From contig NZ_JAAMOX010000001.1 of the NCBI RefSeq assembly GCF_011758565.1, forward strand, positions 1,713,838 through 1,777,837: a stretch of DNA of 64,000 nucleotides. Reading direction: 5' to 3'. This stretch comes from Lysinibacter cavernae (GTDB taxonomy: Bacteria; Actinomycetota; Actinomycetes; Actinomycetales; Microbacteriaceae). The position numbers and the translations under genes were made by a program. Positions within the stretch are counted from its first letter, which is position 1. Every line of letters starts with the position of its first letter. Shown piece after piece: positions 45,101 through 54,800 of the stretch. The notes under the pieces are model-generated. The model searched no databases, was not told the origin of the DNA, and saw only the letters and a list, made by a program, of their open reading frames with translations.

Positions 45101-46938
45101 AGCGAGCTCGCCTGGTTCACGCGGTCACCGCCATAACCAGAGTGATCTGCAGAAACGTAGGTTCCTGTTGCCCAGTTGGTGCGGCCATCCCAATTCGAAA
45201 CGAGGTAAGCGGGCAACACCGTTGCGGGCGGGTTCGACAGCGCCTTCATCGGAAGGAAGAAGCGCATCGATCCACCGGGAGCAATGTCGTTGTGGAAGCT
45301 CACGCGCACGGTGGTCACGGCTTCTGCACCACCGGCTACCGCGGCCATCGAGGATTCCCACGGCCCGGCGTCACACTGATTGCCACGCAGTTCGGCCTCG
45401 GAGGCGTAACTCTGCGAGCTGAACTCAATCGTGGCCTCCGTCAGCGGGCGAGGGTTGCCGCCAGAAAGCAGCACAAACGGCCGGGTCTCGTCAAAGATCA
45501 ACAGGCTCGGGTCAATCCGGAGGCACAGCTGGCCATTGGTCAGCGGCGCTGCGCCGGTGTTCCCGAGGCCAGAACGCAAGTAGAAGGTCTCGTCCGTTCC
45601 GACGACACCCTCACCCGATTGGTATTTTGCCTGTGCGTTCACCATGTTTGCGGAGGTCGTATCAAGCGTCGGATTACGTACAAAACCGATGTCACTCTGT
45701 CCGGCACGCGCGGTCAGGCGAACGGTGTAACAGTTGTCGTTTCCAACCGTTGCGTACGCGCCCGCAGGCGTGTTGCTACACGGTACAAATCCGGGTTCGC
45801 TTCCCTGTTCGAAGTTGACGCCGTAGTTTGACTGTCCACTGATCGAGTTCGGGTCAAAGCCACCGATACGCATTTTAATGATCTTCTCGCCAGTCGGCTG
45901 AAGATCGCTGAGGGGAAGCCACACCGCGACGTATCCGGCTGCAATGTACCCACGCTCTGAAGAAATATCGGATCCACCGATTGTCTTCTGTGGCTGGCTC
46001 GTCACGGAGGTGTCTGCGCCCGTTACCGAAACGGTAATGGGGTCTCCGGGAGCGGCCTGCGAGCAGGTCCAGGTTCCACTGTTTGTCGCAGAGTTCAGGG
46101 CCGTTGCCGCGCCGGTTATTCCGGTGCGTCCGTATGGCAGTCCGTTTGTCTGCTGTCCCTGACCGTTCACGCCACAGGCGCTCGAGCCCCAGCTCCAGAG
46201 ACGCGCGTTTGACGAAATCTCGTCCGCGTACTGCTGGAACGAGAAATCGGATTCGATAGGCTCGTTGCCTTTTGCCTTATTTGTGTTGTTGGAGACGACG
46301 CCGGTGTAGATGGCGTAGACGTATCCGTCAACACCTTCTGGCGAGGTGCTCGCGCCAATACCTGCCACGGCAGGAATCATCAGGTCAACGCGGGGCTGCG
46401 CAACAACCGTCGTTGAGACCGTCGGTGTTGTCTCGACGGTTGAATCCTCAAGCGTTGTGGTGAGCGAGGTTGTGAGCACCGTGCCGCGAGGAGCCGTGTT
46501 ACTCACATTGGCGATAACGGTGTACGAGCTTGACGCATCGGCCCCAAGGTCGAGCACACACGTCAGCATCGCGCCGGCTTCCGTGATCGCACAGTCGGCA
46601 TTTGCCATGCCGGAATCCCACGTCATACCGGCGGGAAGTCGCTGCTCGAACTGAACGTTATTGACCGGCTGGTTACCCGTGCGGATTCCCCAGTTATACG
46701 AAACGGTATCGTTGGTGCGAACAATACCGTTAGTCTGTCCGTTCGCATCCGTGTCAAGGTCGTCCCATGCCGGGCTTCCGTCGGCAAGCACCGACAACGT
46801 AATGTCAACACCGTTGGCGGCCTGCGCCACGGATGCTGTGCCAACGCTTGCCCCCATAGCAAGCGCGGCGATAATAGCGACTGAAAGACCCCTGAGCGGA
46901 TTAAACCGCCGGGGTGGTCGCAAGGTTTCCTGAACCAA
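42187..46938 (-). CDS. Giant surface adhesin with SdrD-B and four Ca2+-loop DUF11 repeats (LVVTG anchor)
   Basis: TTG 46938 is preferred (AGGAG 5 nt upstream); frames to GTG 47010 are longer but lack a site. Length 1583. The signal peptide (LRGLSVAIIAALAMGASVGTASVAQAA) is followed by the array's shared core (IVRTNDTVSYNWGI, FQQYADEISSNARLW, AGYVAVWLPLSDL). Then come an SdrD-B unit (IGNIVWNDANANGVHDSGE) and four repeats of about 115 residues, each opening with L.L.K and an acidic loop such as DTDADQLVDEG or DADSDGYVDAGD, and each with two cysteines (LTC, TTCSATY). The end is LVVTG, a hydrophobic helix and IRRRKSVDLS. A wall-anchored stalked adhesin is the likely role. Confidence 0.88.
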   Translation of the reverse strand: MVQETLRPPRRFNPLRGLSVAIIAALAMGASVGTASVAQAANGVDITLSVLADGSPAWDDLDTDANGQTNGIVRTNDTVSYNWGIRTGNQPVNNVQFEQRLPAGMTWDSGMANADCAITEAGAMLTCVLDLGADASSSYTVIANVSNTAPRGTVLTTSLTTTLEDSTVETTPTVSTTVVAQPRVDLMIPAVAGIGASTSPEGVDGYVYAIYTGVVSNNTNKAKGNEPIESDFSFQQYADEISSNARLWSWGSSACGVNGQGQQTNGLPYGRTGITGAATALNSATNSGTWTCSQAAPGDPITVSVTGADTSVTSQPQKTIGGSDISSERGYIAAGYVAVWLPLSDLQPTGEKIIKMRIGGFDPNSISGQSNYGVNFEQGSEPGFVPCSNTPAGAYATVGNDNCYTVRLTARAGQSDIGFVRNPTLDTTSANMVNAQAKYQSGEGVVGTDETFYLRSGLGNTGAAPLTNGQLCLRIDPSLLIFDETRPFVLLSGGNPRPLTEATIEFSSQSYASEAELRGNQCDAGPWESSMAAVAGGAEAVTTVRVSFHNDIAPGGSMRFFLPMKALSNPPATVLPAYLVSNWDGRTNWATGTYVSADHSGYGGDRVNQASSLVRTSISSPGVSSAAPGAPVKFEVASTLTLSSQSPTVHDVQIVVNIPSCLEYLSGSAIAINGVDPVFVAADPGPDGVSCTADDANNVSTLTWVLGDWPVGDPLPVLTYEAQVPVNAPVPATLLSSAVISSPDDSSLESYRTSTSGIAVNGFSEFAVAKRAPAEIEVGDPVPYRLSWANRLAAPVGSAELVDILPNAADGRGTTFTGDFTYLETTGSLGVESLWFTNAPLADLQADPHSASIVWSATPLADATAIKVRTIPVVPGGFGYIDLNFDADNSLKGDLLKNSIASTKIEGLSLIIGEAGRTTTKVTASSIGNIVWNDANANGVHDSGEAGVPGITMELSGYSFGPDGVDDGGAGDDEAVSMTTTTDAQGAYSFDGLHSGSYSVTMTDDLAAMGWRLTADPAANPVPVQTFDLGLARSSDPVNVNFGVLEVLPVLTLVKSETAWADSNSNTLRDEGDVLTYGFTVTNTGNDTVTGLGITDVLPGVSAVTCAATTLAAGASTTCSATYTVTEADQLAETLTNEATASATDALGRPVDSNPAEVTVPLDAVRTISLVKTVESVDTDADQLVDEGSVIHYLFTVENTGNTRLLNVDLSDDLAGLSALTCDTATGDPSIAELLPGEGFECRATVDVTVDDVMNGSVDNTAEVTSVDPNDVVVADDDSVTVNTNLILGLDLKKEITGMSDEDGNGLNDAGDIITYQLTVQNTSNVELTDVEIVDSLKGLSALDCDVTDGVLAAGATMVCEATYTVTEQDVYAEEIVNDAYATGKNPSGDAVESLEDTVLQPLDARPSLELIKTIDEVTDADSDGYVDAGDTVTFGFDITNTGNLSMHDVIIDDGLEGLSAITCKDSLATIAPGDTVHCTATYVITEGDEQAREVINTAFATGHPVDAANPLVTSATSTVVQAVEKAPVEAIVPPQKPADEQSKPGGLVVTGTEFGWGALGGALLLILGAGMMIRRRKSVDLS

Positions 46939-47121
46939 TCGAACTCCTAGAATCATCTGTATGGACCGTCCCACACGCGCACGTGATTCTTGCCCGAGGG
47001 GTGGCTTCACAGGGTTACGACTGATTCGTTAACGCTCAATTACGAAAGATGCTGACGATTTTTCGCTTTTTCTTCTTCCTCAGGACGAGGGTTCTGTCGG
47101 GACGGTAAGCCCAAAACCGAC

Positions 47122-47695
47122 CCGTGGATATGGGGATGCCCCCGCCCCAAGCAAACACGCAAGGACGAGGGCACCCACTCACACACCGCTACGACGAAGC
47201 AGCAACCCTCCGACGACGAAGCAGCAGCAACCCACCAGCAACCATCAGCAACAACACCGCAGCAACCATGCCACCAAGCGACACACCAGTGAGCGTCAAC
47301 CCACCAGGAGCAGCACCAGCAACCACAGGAGCAAGCACAGACGACTCAGCAACAACCGAATCACCACTCACCGTCTCACCAGAAGCAACAGCAGTATTAC
47401 TCAAATTGCCACCACGATCCGCAGCGGTCACCACATACGTTCCCGTAAAGACCGTCTGCTCACCAGGAGCCAACGACCCACTGAAACCATCAGCAGCCGT
47501 CGGGCCACTCGTCAACGACAACTGCTGACCAGCCTCATTCGTAAACGACTTCTCATTGACCGCCACACCGTTCAACGGCATGTTGCCAACGTTGCGCACC
47601 GTAAAGGCATAATTCACGGTATCCCCAACAGCAAACGACCCACCAACCGGCACATTTGTCACCGTCTTCGCCAAACTCAACGCAGGCGCAGGATC
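47122..47695. repeat. 574-bp identical block, copy 1
   Basis: Bases 47122-47695 read identically to 51244-51817 by eye. The block covers the last DUF11 repeat, the LTLTG anchor, the stop codon and 67 bp beyond it of the adhesin gene ending at 47189. Its base use is peculiar (CA-rich on the plus strand, with GTT and GCT codons in the gene) compared with the rest of the gene. Confidence 0.9.
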
Positions 47696-50600
47696 ACCCA
47701 TGTTCACCGATACGTCGCTGTCGTCGCTCACCGGCGAACCCGTTGGCGGGTTACCAGAGGTGGTTGCAACGTTGGTCAGTTGACCACCGGCGTCAGCGTC
47801 GGCCTGCGTGACCACGTAGGTCGCGCCGAAGGTCACGCTCTCGCCCGGCGCAAGCGTGCCGTCGAAGTCGGTAGGGTCGCTCAACGTGATCGGCGTGCTC
47901 AAGGCAAGCTGGTCCCCTGCCCCGTTCACAAAGCTGCTCTCGTCAACCGTCACGTCGGTCAGCGGAACATCGCCGTCGTTGGTCGCAACGAACTGGTAGT
48001 TCACGGTTTCACCAACTGCAAACTGTTCGCCATTGGCCGGAGCCGAGGCACTCTTGACAAGCGCGATCGACGGCACCTCTGGAACCTCAGACACCATGCG
48101 CGTGGTCACGGTGTTTGAAACCACGCCGAGTGCGGATGGAGCGGTACGGAACGTTGCGTTATTGGCGAAGTATCCACCCTCAAGCCCCGAAAGGTGGGTG
48201 AGGGTGTACCGGAACTTCTCAGTCGTTACCGGGGCCATATCTGGCAAGTGCACCCGAATCGCGGTGACATCCTGAAGGTGCGACTGCACGGCCGCAAACG
48301 ACTGCCAAGTCACGGCTGCACCAAAGCTTGAGCCCTGGCCAGAGCCGATGGTCTGCGAAGCCTGCACTGCGGCAGAAGGGTCAGTTGAATAGTCAACCGT
48401 CGCTCCGGCAGGCACCGTCGGCTCACCGGCAAGGGTGAACTTCGATCCATTATCCGTTGCGGGAACACGGCTCACCGTTCCAGCAGCGCCGTCCCCAATA
48501 AAGGGGAACACATCGATCACGGTCGAGCCAGTTTGGGTCACCGATTGCGAACCGTTTGCCGTGGTGATCTCAAACGAAAAGTCCTCGCCAGCCGAGATAA
48601 ACGGGTTCAGCACGGTCTTGCTCACAGCGATTCCGGCAACACCGTCAACCCCGATGTTCGCGGATGAGCGGTGCGGGTCGGTTGTTGACGCCGCGAAGTC
48701 CGTCACGGCAGGCGACTGCGAGTCGTCTGGCGAGCGGATGATGGCAGTATTCACAAAGTCGCCGCGGCTCGTCGAGTCGGCCTGCACCCAGTACACAATC
48801 GTCGGCAGGTTACCGGTCGACATCTCGTCAAAGGTCCAGACCACTTCGGTGGTGCCGTCGGGCAGCACCGTTACCGAGGTTGGCGTAAAGTTTGGCGCGG
48901 TCACGGCCTGGCCGTCAACGTTGCCATCGTCAAGCAGCATCGACAGACCGGCCGGAATGCGGTCGGTCACCGTGACATCGTGTGCGGTGAAGGGGCCGGG
49001 ACGGCCAACGGTGCGGAAGGTCGGGGTGATCGTAAACTGCGCGGCGGCACCGGCGGCCACACGCGGGGCTACCGTTGACGGGCTGGTGACCGCCTTCGAC
49101 AGCGCGAGCGGAGCCTGAACGGCGATCAGACGGTCCCCGGTCTTGGGCAGAGCGCCAGAGGCCATCCGCCCCGTCTCAGGAATATAGTTCGGAGCTTGGT
49201 ACGCCCCAGCTTTTAACTCCGGTACTTTCCAGCCGGCCATGTTAGCTACGATTTGTCCCTCGGGAATCGCGGTTTTGGCCTCAAGGTTCACCAGCATGAC
49301 AACGAGCTCACCTGCGGGGATCGGCTGGTCAGCTACCCAGCGCACGGCGCTCACGGCACCAAGATCAAACGATGGGTCGGCAAGCGCTGCGTCCTGGGTC
49401 GTCCAGGTTCCAGCGGCATCAGCACAGGTGAAGGTCCGAATCAGCTGCCAACGCTCTGCATCGGTTCCGGACAGGGTGTAGCCGGTCAGGTATTCAAAAT
49501 GACCTTTTCCAGCGGCCTCACCGGTCGCGCTGGTCGGGTTACCGTCAGGGTTCCCCCAGCTCACACGGAGTTTTTCATTGTATTTCGCCAGGCTCAAATA
49601 CTTCGAATCCCACATATCACACACGGTTGCCGCACTGAATTGCCCGTCTGAAGACGTGTTATTCAGTGTGATCATGCTCTGCACCTGCTGACCCTGCGTG
49701 AGGGTTCCGTTTCCAGAGCGGTCGGTGATCATTCCGTCAACGAGGAACGGCGTGTTTGAACTGTTGATCACGTCGGCAAAGTTCTTGGTGAACTCGCCAG
49801 CTGCCTGTCGAATCAGGTCCTGATTCTGGCGGTTATCGGCGGGGTTCTCGCCCACGTTGGCAACGGTTGATCCGTCAAAATGTGGGCCGGTCGGTGCAAA
49901 ATCGGTCACCAGGTTGCTGATGGGGAGGCTGCCCTCACCGTTCGCGTCAACAGCTACGTCGGTGAGTGGCACAAAGATGAACACCTTTCCGAAGGTCAAA
50001 TATCCCTTATCAACGATCGGCAAGTCGCCCCGGTTGAGTGTTGGGATGTGGTTTGCCGTCAGGTCTGCACCGGTGATGGTGACCGTTACCTTCTGGTTTG
50101 CCTGATCGGGTGTTGCCGTCCACACACCACCGTTGTTAATGGCGTTTGGCAGGTTGAGGCCCGCCGTGCTGAACTGCGGAAGCTCACGGTGGTTCGTGAC
50201 CGCGCCGGTTTCAACCTTCACAAACTGTGCGTTTGGGCTGATCTGCGAGAAGTCATCGGTAAAGGTGAGCGGGCCAGTTGGCTCAAGGTAGCCCTTTCGC
50301 CCTTTGCCCTGCAGATCTGGGATGGAAAAGGTCACGCCGTATTCCAGCATCCAGCCGCGGGTTACCCCGTCGGGGCCAAGCTGATTTTTGGCCACAAACG
50401 GCACGAGCTTGGTCATATTGATGTTGGGTGCGCCAGAGCTGATGAGCGAATCAGGGGTAAGCGTCACGGCAGGCGTCGTCACGTTATCCGTCGAAAAGCT
50501 CACGGCATCCGGAGCAAAGTCCAGAGGCGTCCCATTTGGCAGGTTTGCCGCGACTGCGCTCAGCGCAATGCTTCGCGACGATCCAATTGGAATGTCGCCG

Positions 50601-51013
50601 ATGTTACACGTCGCGGTGCGACCGTCAGCGCTGATGCCTGAGGCCGGGGTGCCGGTGGTCACACACGTTCCGGGAAGCGTGTTCCAGGTAAGCCCCACCG
50701 GAAGGGTGAAGGTAAAGGTCGAGTTGCTGGCAACTCCCGTTGCGCCAACGGTGGTGTTCACCGATGCCTCAAGCTCGTACGTGACAGAGTCGAACGAGCG
50801 CACAATAGTATTCGTTGGCCCAGAGTCGTTGCCTGGTCCGTCGTCGGCGTCGAAGTTGCCAGAGCCGGTTGCAACCGAGCCGATGGCGAGTTCGTAGGCG
50901 AGCTCCGGATCGGCAGCTTGAGCGCTGGTTGGAATCGCAAGACCCGCCAAAACGGCAAGCCCCGTTCCTAACGCCGCAAGACGTCGAATATGTTTTTTGG
51001 TCGCGAAAGACAC
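47189..51013 (-). CDS. Giant surface adhesin with two DUF11 repeats (LTLTG anchor)
   Basis: GTG 51013 is chosen: GGGGGGA lies 8 nt upstream, and the aligned paralogue at 55897 starts at the same codon (VSFATKKHIRRL against VFFATQKRMRRI). ATG 51046 is in frame but would start upstream of the ribosome site. The 1274-residue protein has a signal peptide ending SAQAA, the array's shared core (TNTIVRSFDSVTYEL, FTDDFSQISPNAQFV, KGYLTFGKVFIFVPLTDV), a long beta-rich middle, then two DUF11 repeats (PSIALVKSASAPANG and PALSLAKTVTNVPVG). The end is LTLTG, a hydrophobic helix and LRRRRVAASS. It is very similar along its whole length to the gene at 51311-55897, a recent tandem duplicate. Confidence 0.9.
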   Translation of the reverse strand: MSFATKKHIRRLAALGTGLAVLAGLAIPTSAQAADPELAYELAIGSVATGSGNFDADDGPGNDSGPTNTIVRSFDSVTYELEASVNTTVGATGVASNSTFTFTLPVGLTWNTLPGTCVTTGTPASGISADGRTATCNIGDIPIGSSRSIALSAVAANLPNGTPLDFAPDAVSFSTDNVTTPAVTLTPDSLISSGAPNINMTKLVPFVAKNQLGPDGVTRGWMLEYGVTFSIPDLQGKGRKGYLEPTGPLTFTDDFSQISPNAQFVKVETGAVTNHRELPQFSTAGLNLPNAINNGGVWTATPDQANQKVTVTITGADLTANHIPTLNRGDLPIVDKGYLTFGKVFIFVPLTDVAVDANGEGSLPISNLVTDFAPTGPHFDGSTVANVGENPADNRQNQDLIRQAAGEFTKNFADVINSSNTPFLVDGMITDRSGNGTLTQGQQVQSMITLNNTSSDGQFSAATVCDMWDSKYLSLAKYNEKLRVSWGNPDGNPTSATGEAAGKGHFEYLTGYTLSGTDAERWQLIRTFTCADAAGTWTTQDAALADPSFDLGAVSAVRWVADQPIPAGELVVMLVNLEAKTAIPEGQIVANMAGWKVPELKAGAYQAPNYIPETGRMASGALPKTGDRLIAVQAPLALSKAVTSPSTVAPRVAAGAAAQFTITPTFRTVGRPGPFTAHDVTVTDRIPAGLSMLLDDGNVDGQAVTAPNFTPTSVTVLPDGTTEVVWTFDEMSTGNLPTIVYWVQADSTSRGDFVNTAIIRSPDDSQSPAVTDFAASTTDPHRSSANIGVDGVAGIAVSKTVLNPFISAGEDFSFEITTANGSQSVTQTGSTVIDVFPFIGDGAAGTVSRVPATDNGSKFTLAGEPTVPAGATVDYSTDPSAAVQASQTIGSGQGSSFGAAVTWQSFAAVQSHLQDVTAIRVHLPDMAPVTTEKFRYTLTHLSGLEGGYFANNATFRTAPSALGVVSNTVTTRMVSEVPEVPSIALVKSASAPANGEQFAVGETVNYQFVATNDGDVPLTDVTVDESSFVNGAGDQLALSTPITLSDPTDFDGTLAPGESVTFGATYVVTQADADAGGQLTNVATTSGNPPTGSPVSDDSDVSVNMGDPAPALSLAKTVTNVPVGGSFAVGDTVNYAFTVRNVGNMPLNGVAVNEKSFTNEAGQQLSLTSGPTAADGFSGSLAPGEQTVFTGTYVVTAADRGGNLSNTAVASGETVSGDSVVAESSVLAPVVAGAAPGGLTLTGVSLGGMVAAVLLLMVAGGLLLLRRRRVAASS

Positions 51014-51159
51014 GATTTGAATCCCCCCATTGATGTAGATGCTCAATCCATACGCAACTGTCCTGCAGCGCGTTGACCCCCAAGGTTTGATTGAGCGAGC
51101 TTTAGAGTAACTGCCCTAGCTTAAAAGTTGCCGTGCAACCTAAACATTTCGTCGCAAAC
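51014..51159 (-). promoter_or_regulatory. Leader with elements shared with the 55.9-kb paralogue
   Basis: On the minus strand GTTTGCGACGAAATGTTTAGG (51139-51159) lies about 126 nt before the start, and TTGGGGGT plus a GGGGGGA ribosome site lie closer in. The paralogue starting at 55897 has GTTTGCGGTGAAATTATAAGG at about 131 nt and the same TTGGGGGT and GGGGGGA. This is probably a promoter and untranslated leader kept after duplication. Confidence 0.5.
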
Positions 51160-51243
51160 GACGACGCACACGAGTCGGTTTTGTGGAGTCCGACAAATCT
51201 GACCGACTCCCGTAATGGGAGGGCGTCAACGGTCTATCGGCGG

Positions 51244-51817
51244 CCGTGGATATGGGGATGCCCCCGCCCCAAGCAAACACGCAAGGACGAGGGCACCCAC
51301 TCACACACCGCTACGACGAAGCAGCAACCCTCCGACGACGAAGCAGCAGCAACCCACCAGCAACCATCAGCAACAACACCGCAGCAACCATGCCACCAAG
51401 CGACACACCAGTGAGCGTCAACCCACCAGGAGCAGCACCAGCAACCACAGGAGCAAGCACAGACGACTCAGCAACAACCGAATCACCACTCACCGTCTCA
51501 CCAGAAGCAACAGCAGTATTACTCAAATTGCCACCACGATCCGCAGCGGTCACCACATACGTTCCCGTAAAGACCGTCTGCTCACCAGGAGCCAACGACC
51601 CACTGAAACCATCAGCAGCCGTCGGGCCACTCGTCAACGACAACTGCTGACCAGCCTCATTCGTAAACGACTTCTCATTGACCGCCACACCGTTCAACGG
51701 CATGTTGCCAACGTTGCGCACCGTAAAGGCATAATTCACGGTATCCCCAACAGCAAACGACCCACCAACCGGCACATTTGTCACCGTCTTCGCCAAACTC
51801 AACGCAGGCGCAGGATC
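51244..51817. repeat. 574-bp identical block, copy 2
   Basis: Same sequence as 47122-47695, at an offset of 4122 bp, covering the 3' end and 67 bp of flank of the adhesin gene ending at 51311. The match stops sharply on both sides (a single differing base at 47121/51243 and divergence after 51817). Confidence 0.9.
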
Positions 51818-54800
51818 GTCGATATTGACCGCAACGTCGCTCTCATCAGTCACGGGGACACCAACCGTCGGAGTTCCAGTCACGAGCGCGCTGTTCGCGA
51901 TGCTGCCACCAGCGGCCACATCGGCCTTGGTCACGAGATACGTCGCGGTGTAGGTCACGCTGTCTCCAACGGCCAGGGTCCCGTCAAAGTCGCTCGGGTC
52001 GGACGCGGTTGGGCCGTCGGTGAGCGTCAGCTCGCTTCCGGCACCGTTTGTGAAGCTCAGCTCGTCCAACGTCACGTCGTGCAGCGTCACTGCCCCCGTG
52101 TTTGTCGCGACAAACGTATACGTCACCGTCTCACCAGGCTGGAACGCAAGACCGTTTGGCGCGGCCGAAGCGCTCTTGACCAGCTCGATGGCGGACACCG
52201 CTGTTCCGGTACTTGTCGTGACGGTGTCGTCATCGTCAACATCGGTGCCGAACGGGTCGGTACCGCTTGCCGTTGCGTTATTGGTGATCACGCCGGCGGC
52301 GTCAATATCCGCCTGGGTAAAGGTGTACGTTCCGGTGAACACCACCTGCTCGCCTGGGCTCAGCTGCCCGGTGAAGCCAGCAGGCGCGGTCGGGCCGCTG
52401 TCCAGCTGGAGGCTGTCACCAGCACCGTTTGTGAAGTCGCCCTCGGCAACGGTCACATCGCTGAGCGTGACGTTTCCTTCGTTGCGAACGGTGAAGGAGT
52501 ATTCAAGCGTTTCACCAACGACAAAACCGGTTCCGTTCGCTGGCTCCGTTTCGGCCCGCTTGATGAGCGAAATCCCTGGGTTGGGGTCGCCCATGCTGAC
52601 GGAAACGTCGCTCTCGTCTGTCACAGGGGCGCCAGTCGGCGGGTTGCCGGATGTGGTCGCAACGTTCGTCAGCTGACCGCCAGCATCCTCATCGGCCTGC
52701 GTCACGAGGTATGAGGCTTCGAAGGTTGCGCTCTCACCCGGCGCAAGGGTGCCGTCAAAGTCGCTCGGGTCGGTCACGGTTATTGGGGTGGTCAGCGAAA
52801 GCGGATCGCCGGCGCCGTTCACAAAACTGCTCTCATCAACGGTCACTCCTGTGAGCGGAACGACCCCGGTATTTGTGACCACAAACTGGTAGTTCACGGT
52901 CTCGCCAACCTCAAACTGCTCGCCGTCAGCAGGCGTCGAGGCGCTCTTATTCAACGTAATCGACGGCTGCTCTGGCAGCATCCTGGTGGTTACGGTGTTT
53001 GAGACAACACCGAGCGCTGCAGGGGTGGTGCGGAACGTTGCGTTGTTGGCGAAGTAACCGCCCTCAACACCGTCGAGATGAGTGAGGGTGTACCGGAACT
53101 TCTGAGTCGACACCGGCGGCATGTCTGGCAGGTGCACCCGAATTGCGGTGACATCCTCAAGATGCGTCTGCACCGCGGCAAACGACTGCCACGTTACGCC
53201 AGCGCCAAAGGTTGGGCCCTGACCAGAACCAATCGTCTGTGACGCCTGCACCGTGGCCGACGGGTCAGTCGTGTAGTCCACGGTCGCACCGGCAGGAACC
53301 GTTGGCTCACCGGCAAGGGTGAACTGCGAACCGTTGTCCGTCGCAGGAACACGACTTACCGTTCCTGCAGCGCCATCACCGATGAATGGGAAGACGTCAA
53401 TGACCGTCGAACCGGTCTGCGTCACCGCCTGCGAACCGTTCGCTGTGGTGATCTCAAATGAGAAATCGTCTCCGGCCGAGATGAACGGGTTGAGCACGGT
53501 CTTGCTCACGGCGATACCGGCCACACCGTCAATACCAAGGTTTGCGGATGAGCGGTGGGGATCCGTTGGTGAGGCAGCAACGTCAGTCACATCCGGCGAC
53601 TGAGAGTCGTCAGGAGAGCGGATGATCGCGGTATTCACAAAATCGCCGCGGCTCGTCGACTCCGTCTGGACCCAATACACAATAGACGGCAGGTTGCCAG
53701 TCGACAGCTCGTCAAACGTCCACACAACTTCGGTCGTTCCGTCGGGAAGCACCGTGACTGAGGTCGGAGCGAAATTTGGTGGCGTCACGGCCTGGCCGTC
53801 AACGTTGCCAGCATCTAACACAAGCGACATCCCCGCAGGGATTCGGTCGGTCACCGTGACGTCGGTCGCTGTGAACGGTCCAGGTCGACCAACGGTACGG
53901 AACGATGGTGTGATCGTGAACTGTGCTGCACCACCTGCGACAACGCGCGGCGTCGTCGCTACGGGATCGGTCACCGATTTGGTCAGCGCGAGCGGAGCCC
54001 GAACTGCCGTGAGCCGGTCACCTGCGCTCGGGGTAAAGCCGCTGGCAGTCTTCCCGGTCTCCGGCACGTAATTGGGGAAATGGTAGACGCCATTCCCAAT
54101 TTCAGGTGCTGACCAACCAGCCATATTTGCAACAATCTGCCCCTCGGGAATCGCTGTTTTTGCTTCGAGGTTCACGAGCATCGTCGCGGTTTCCCCTGCG
54201 GGGATTGGCTGGTCGGCCACAAAGCGAACGGCGGTCACCTGGGTGAGGTCAAAGGAGGGGTTCGCAAGCGCATCCGCCTGGGTTGTCCAGGTTCCGGCGC
54301 CGTCGGCGCACGAGAAGGACCGCATCTGCTGCCAGCGCTGGGCATCGGTTCCTGTGAGGGTGAATCCGGTGAGGTATTCAAAATGTCCTCTGGCCGCGGC
54401 AGGGCCCGTTGCGCTTGTTGGGTTTCCGTTGGGGTTTTCCCAGCGCGCAGCAGGCGTTACCGAGTATTTGGCAAGGTTGAGGTATCTGGAGTCCCACATA
54501 TCGCAGACGGTAGCCGCCGAGTATTCCCCGTCTGACGAGGTGTTTGTCAGGCTCATGAAGCTCTGAACCTGCTGGCCCTGCGTCAGGGTTCCGTTTCCGG
54601 AACGGTCAGTGACCATACCCTCTACGAGGTACGGGGTGTTCGAGCTATTGATGACGTCCGCAAACCGCTTGGAGAACTCTCCGTTTGCCTGGCGAATGAG
54701 GTCCTGCGTCTGACGGTTGTCAGCCGGATTCTCACCAACGTTTGGCACGGTCGAACCGTCAGCCTGTGGGCCGGTTGGCGCAAAATCCGTGACCAGGTTG

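Noticed and set aside
51215-52714. 499-codon plus-strand open frame rich in His, Arg, Ser and Thr
   Set aside because: It is antisense to the adhesin gene 51311-55897 and follows from the CA-rich bias of the duplicated 574-bp block.
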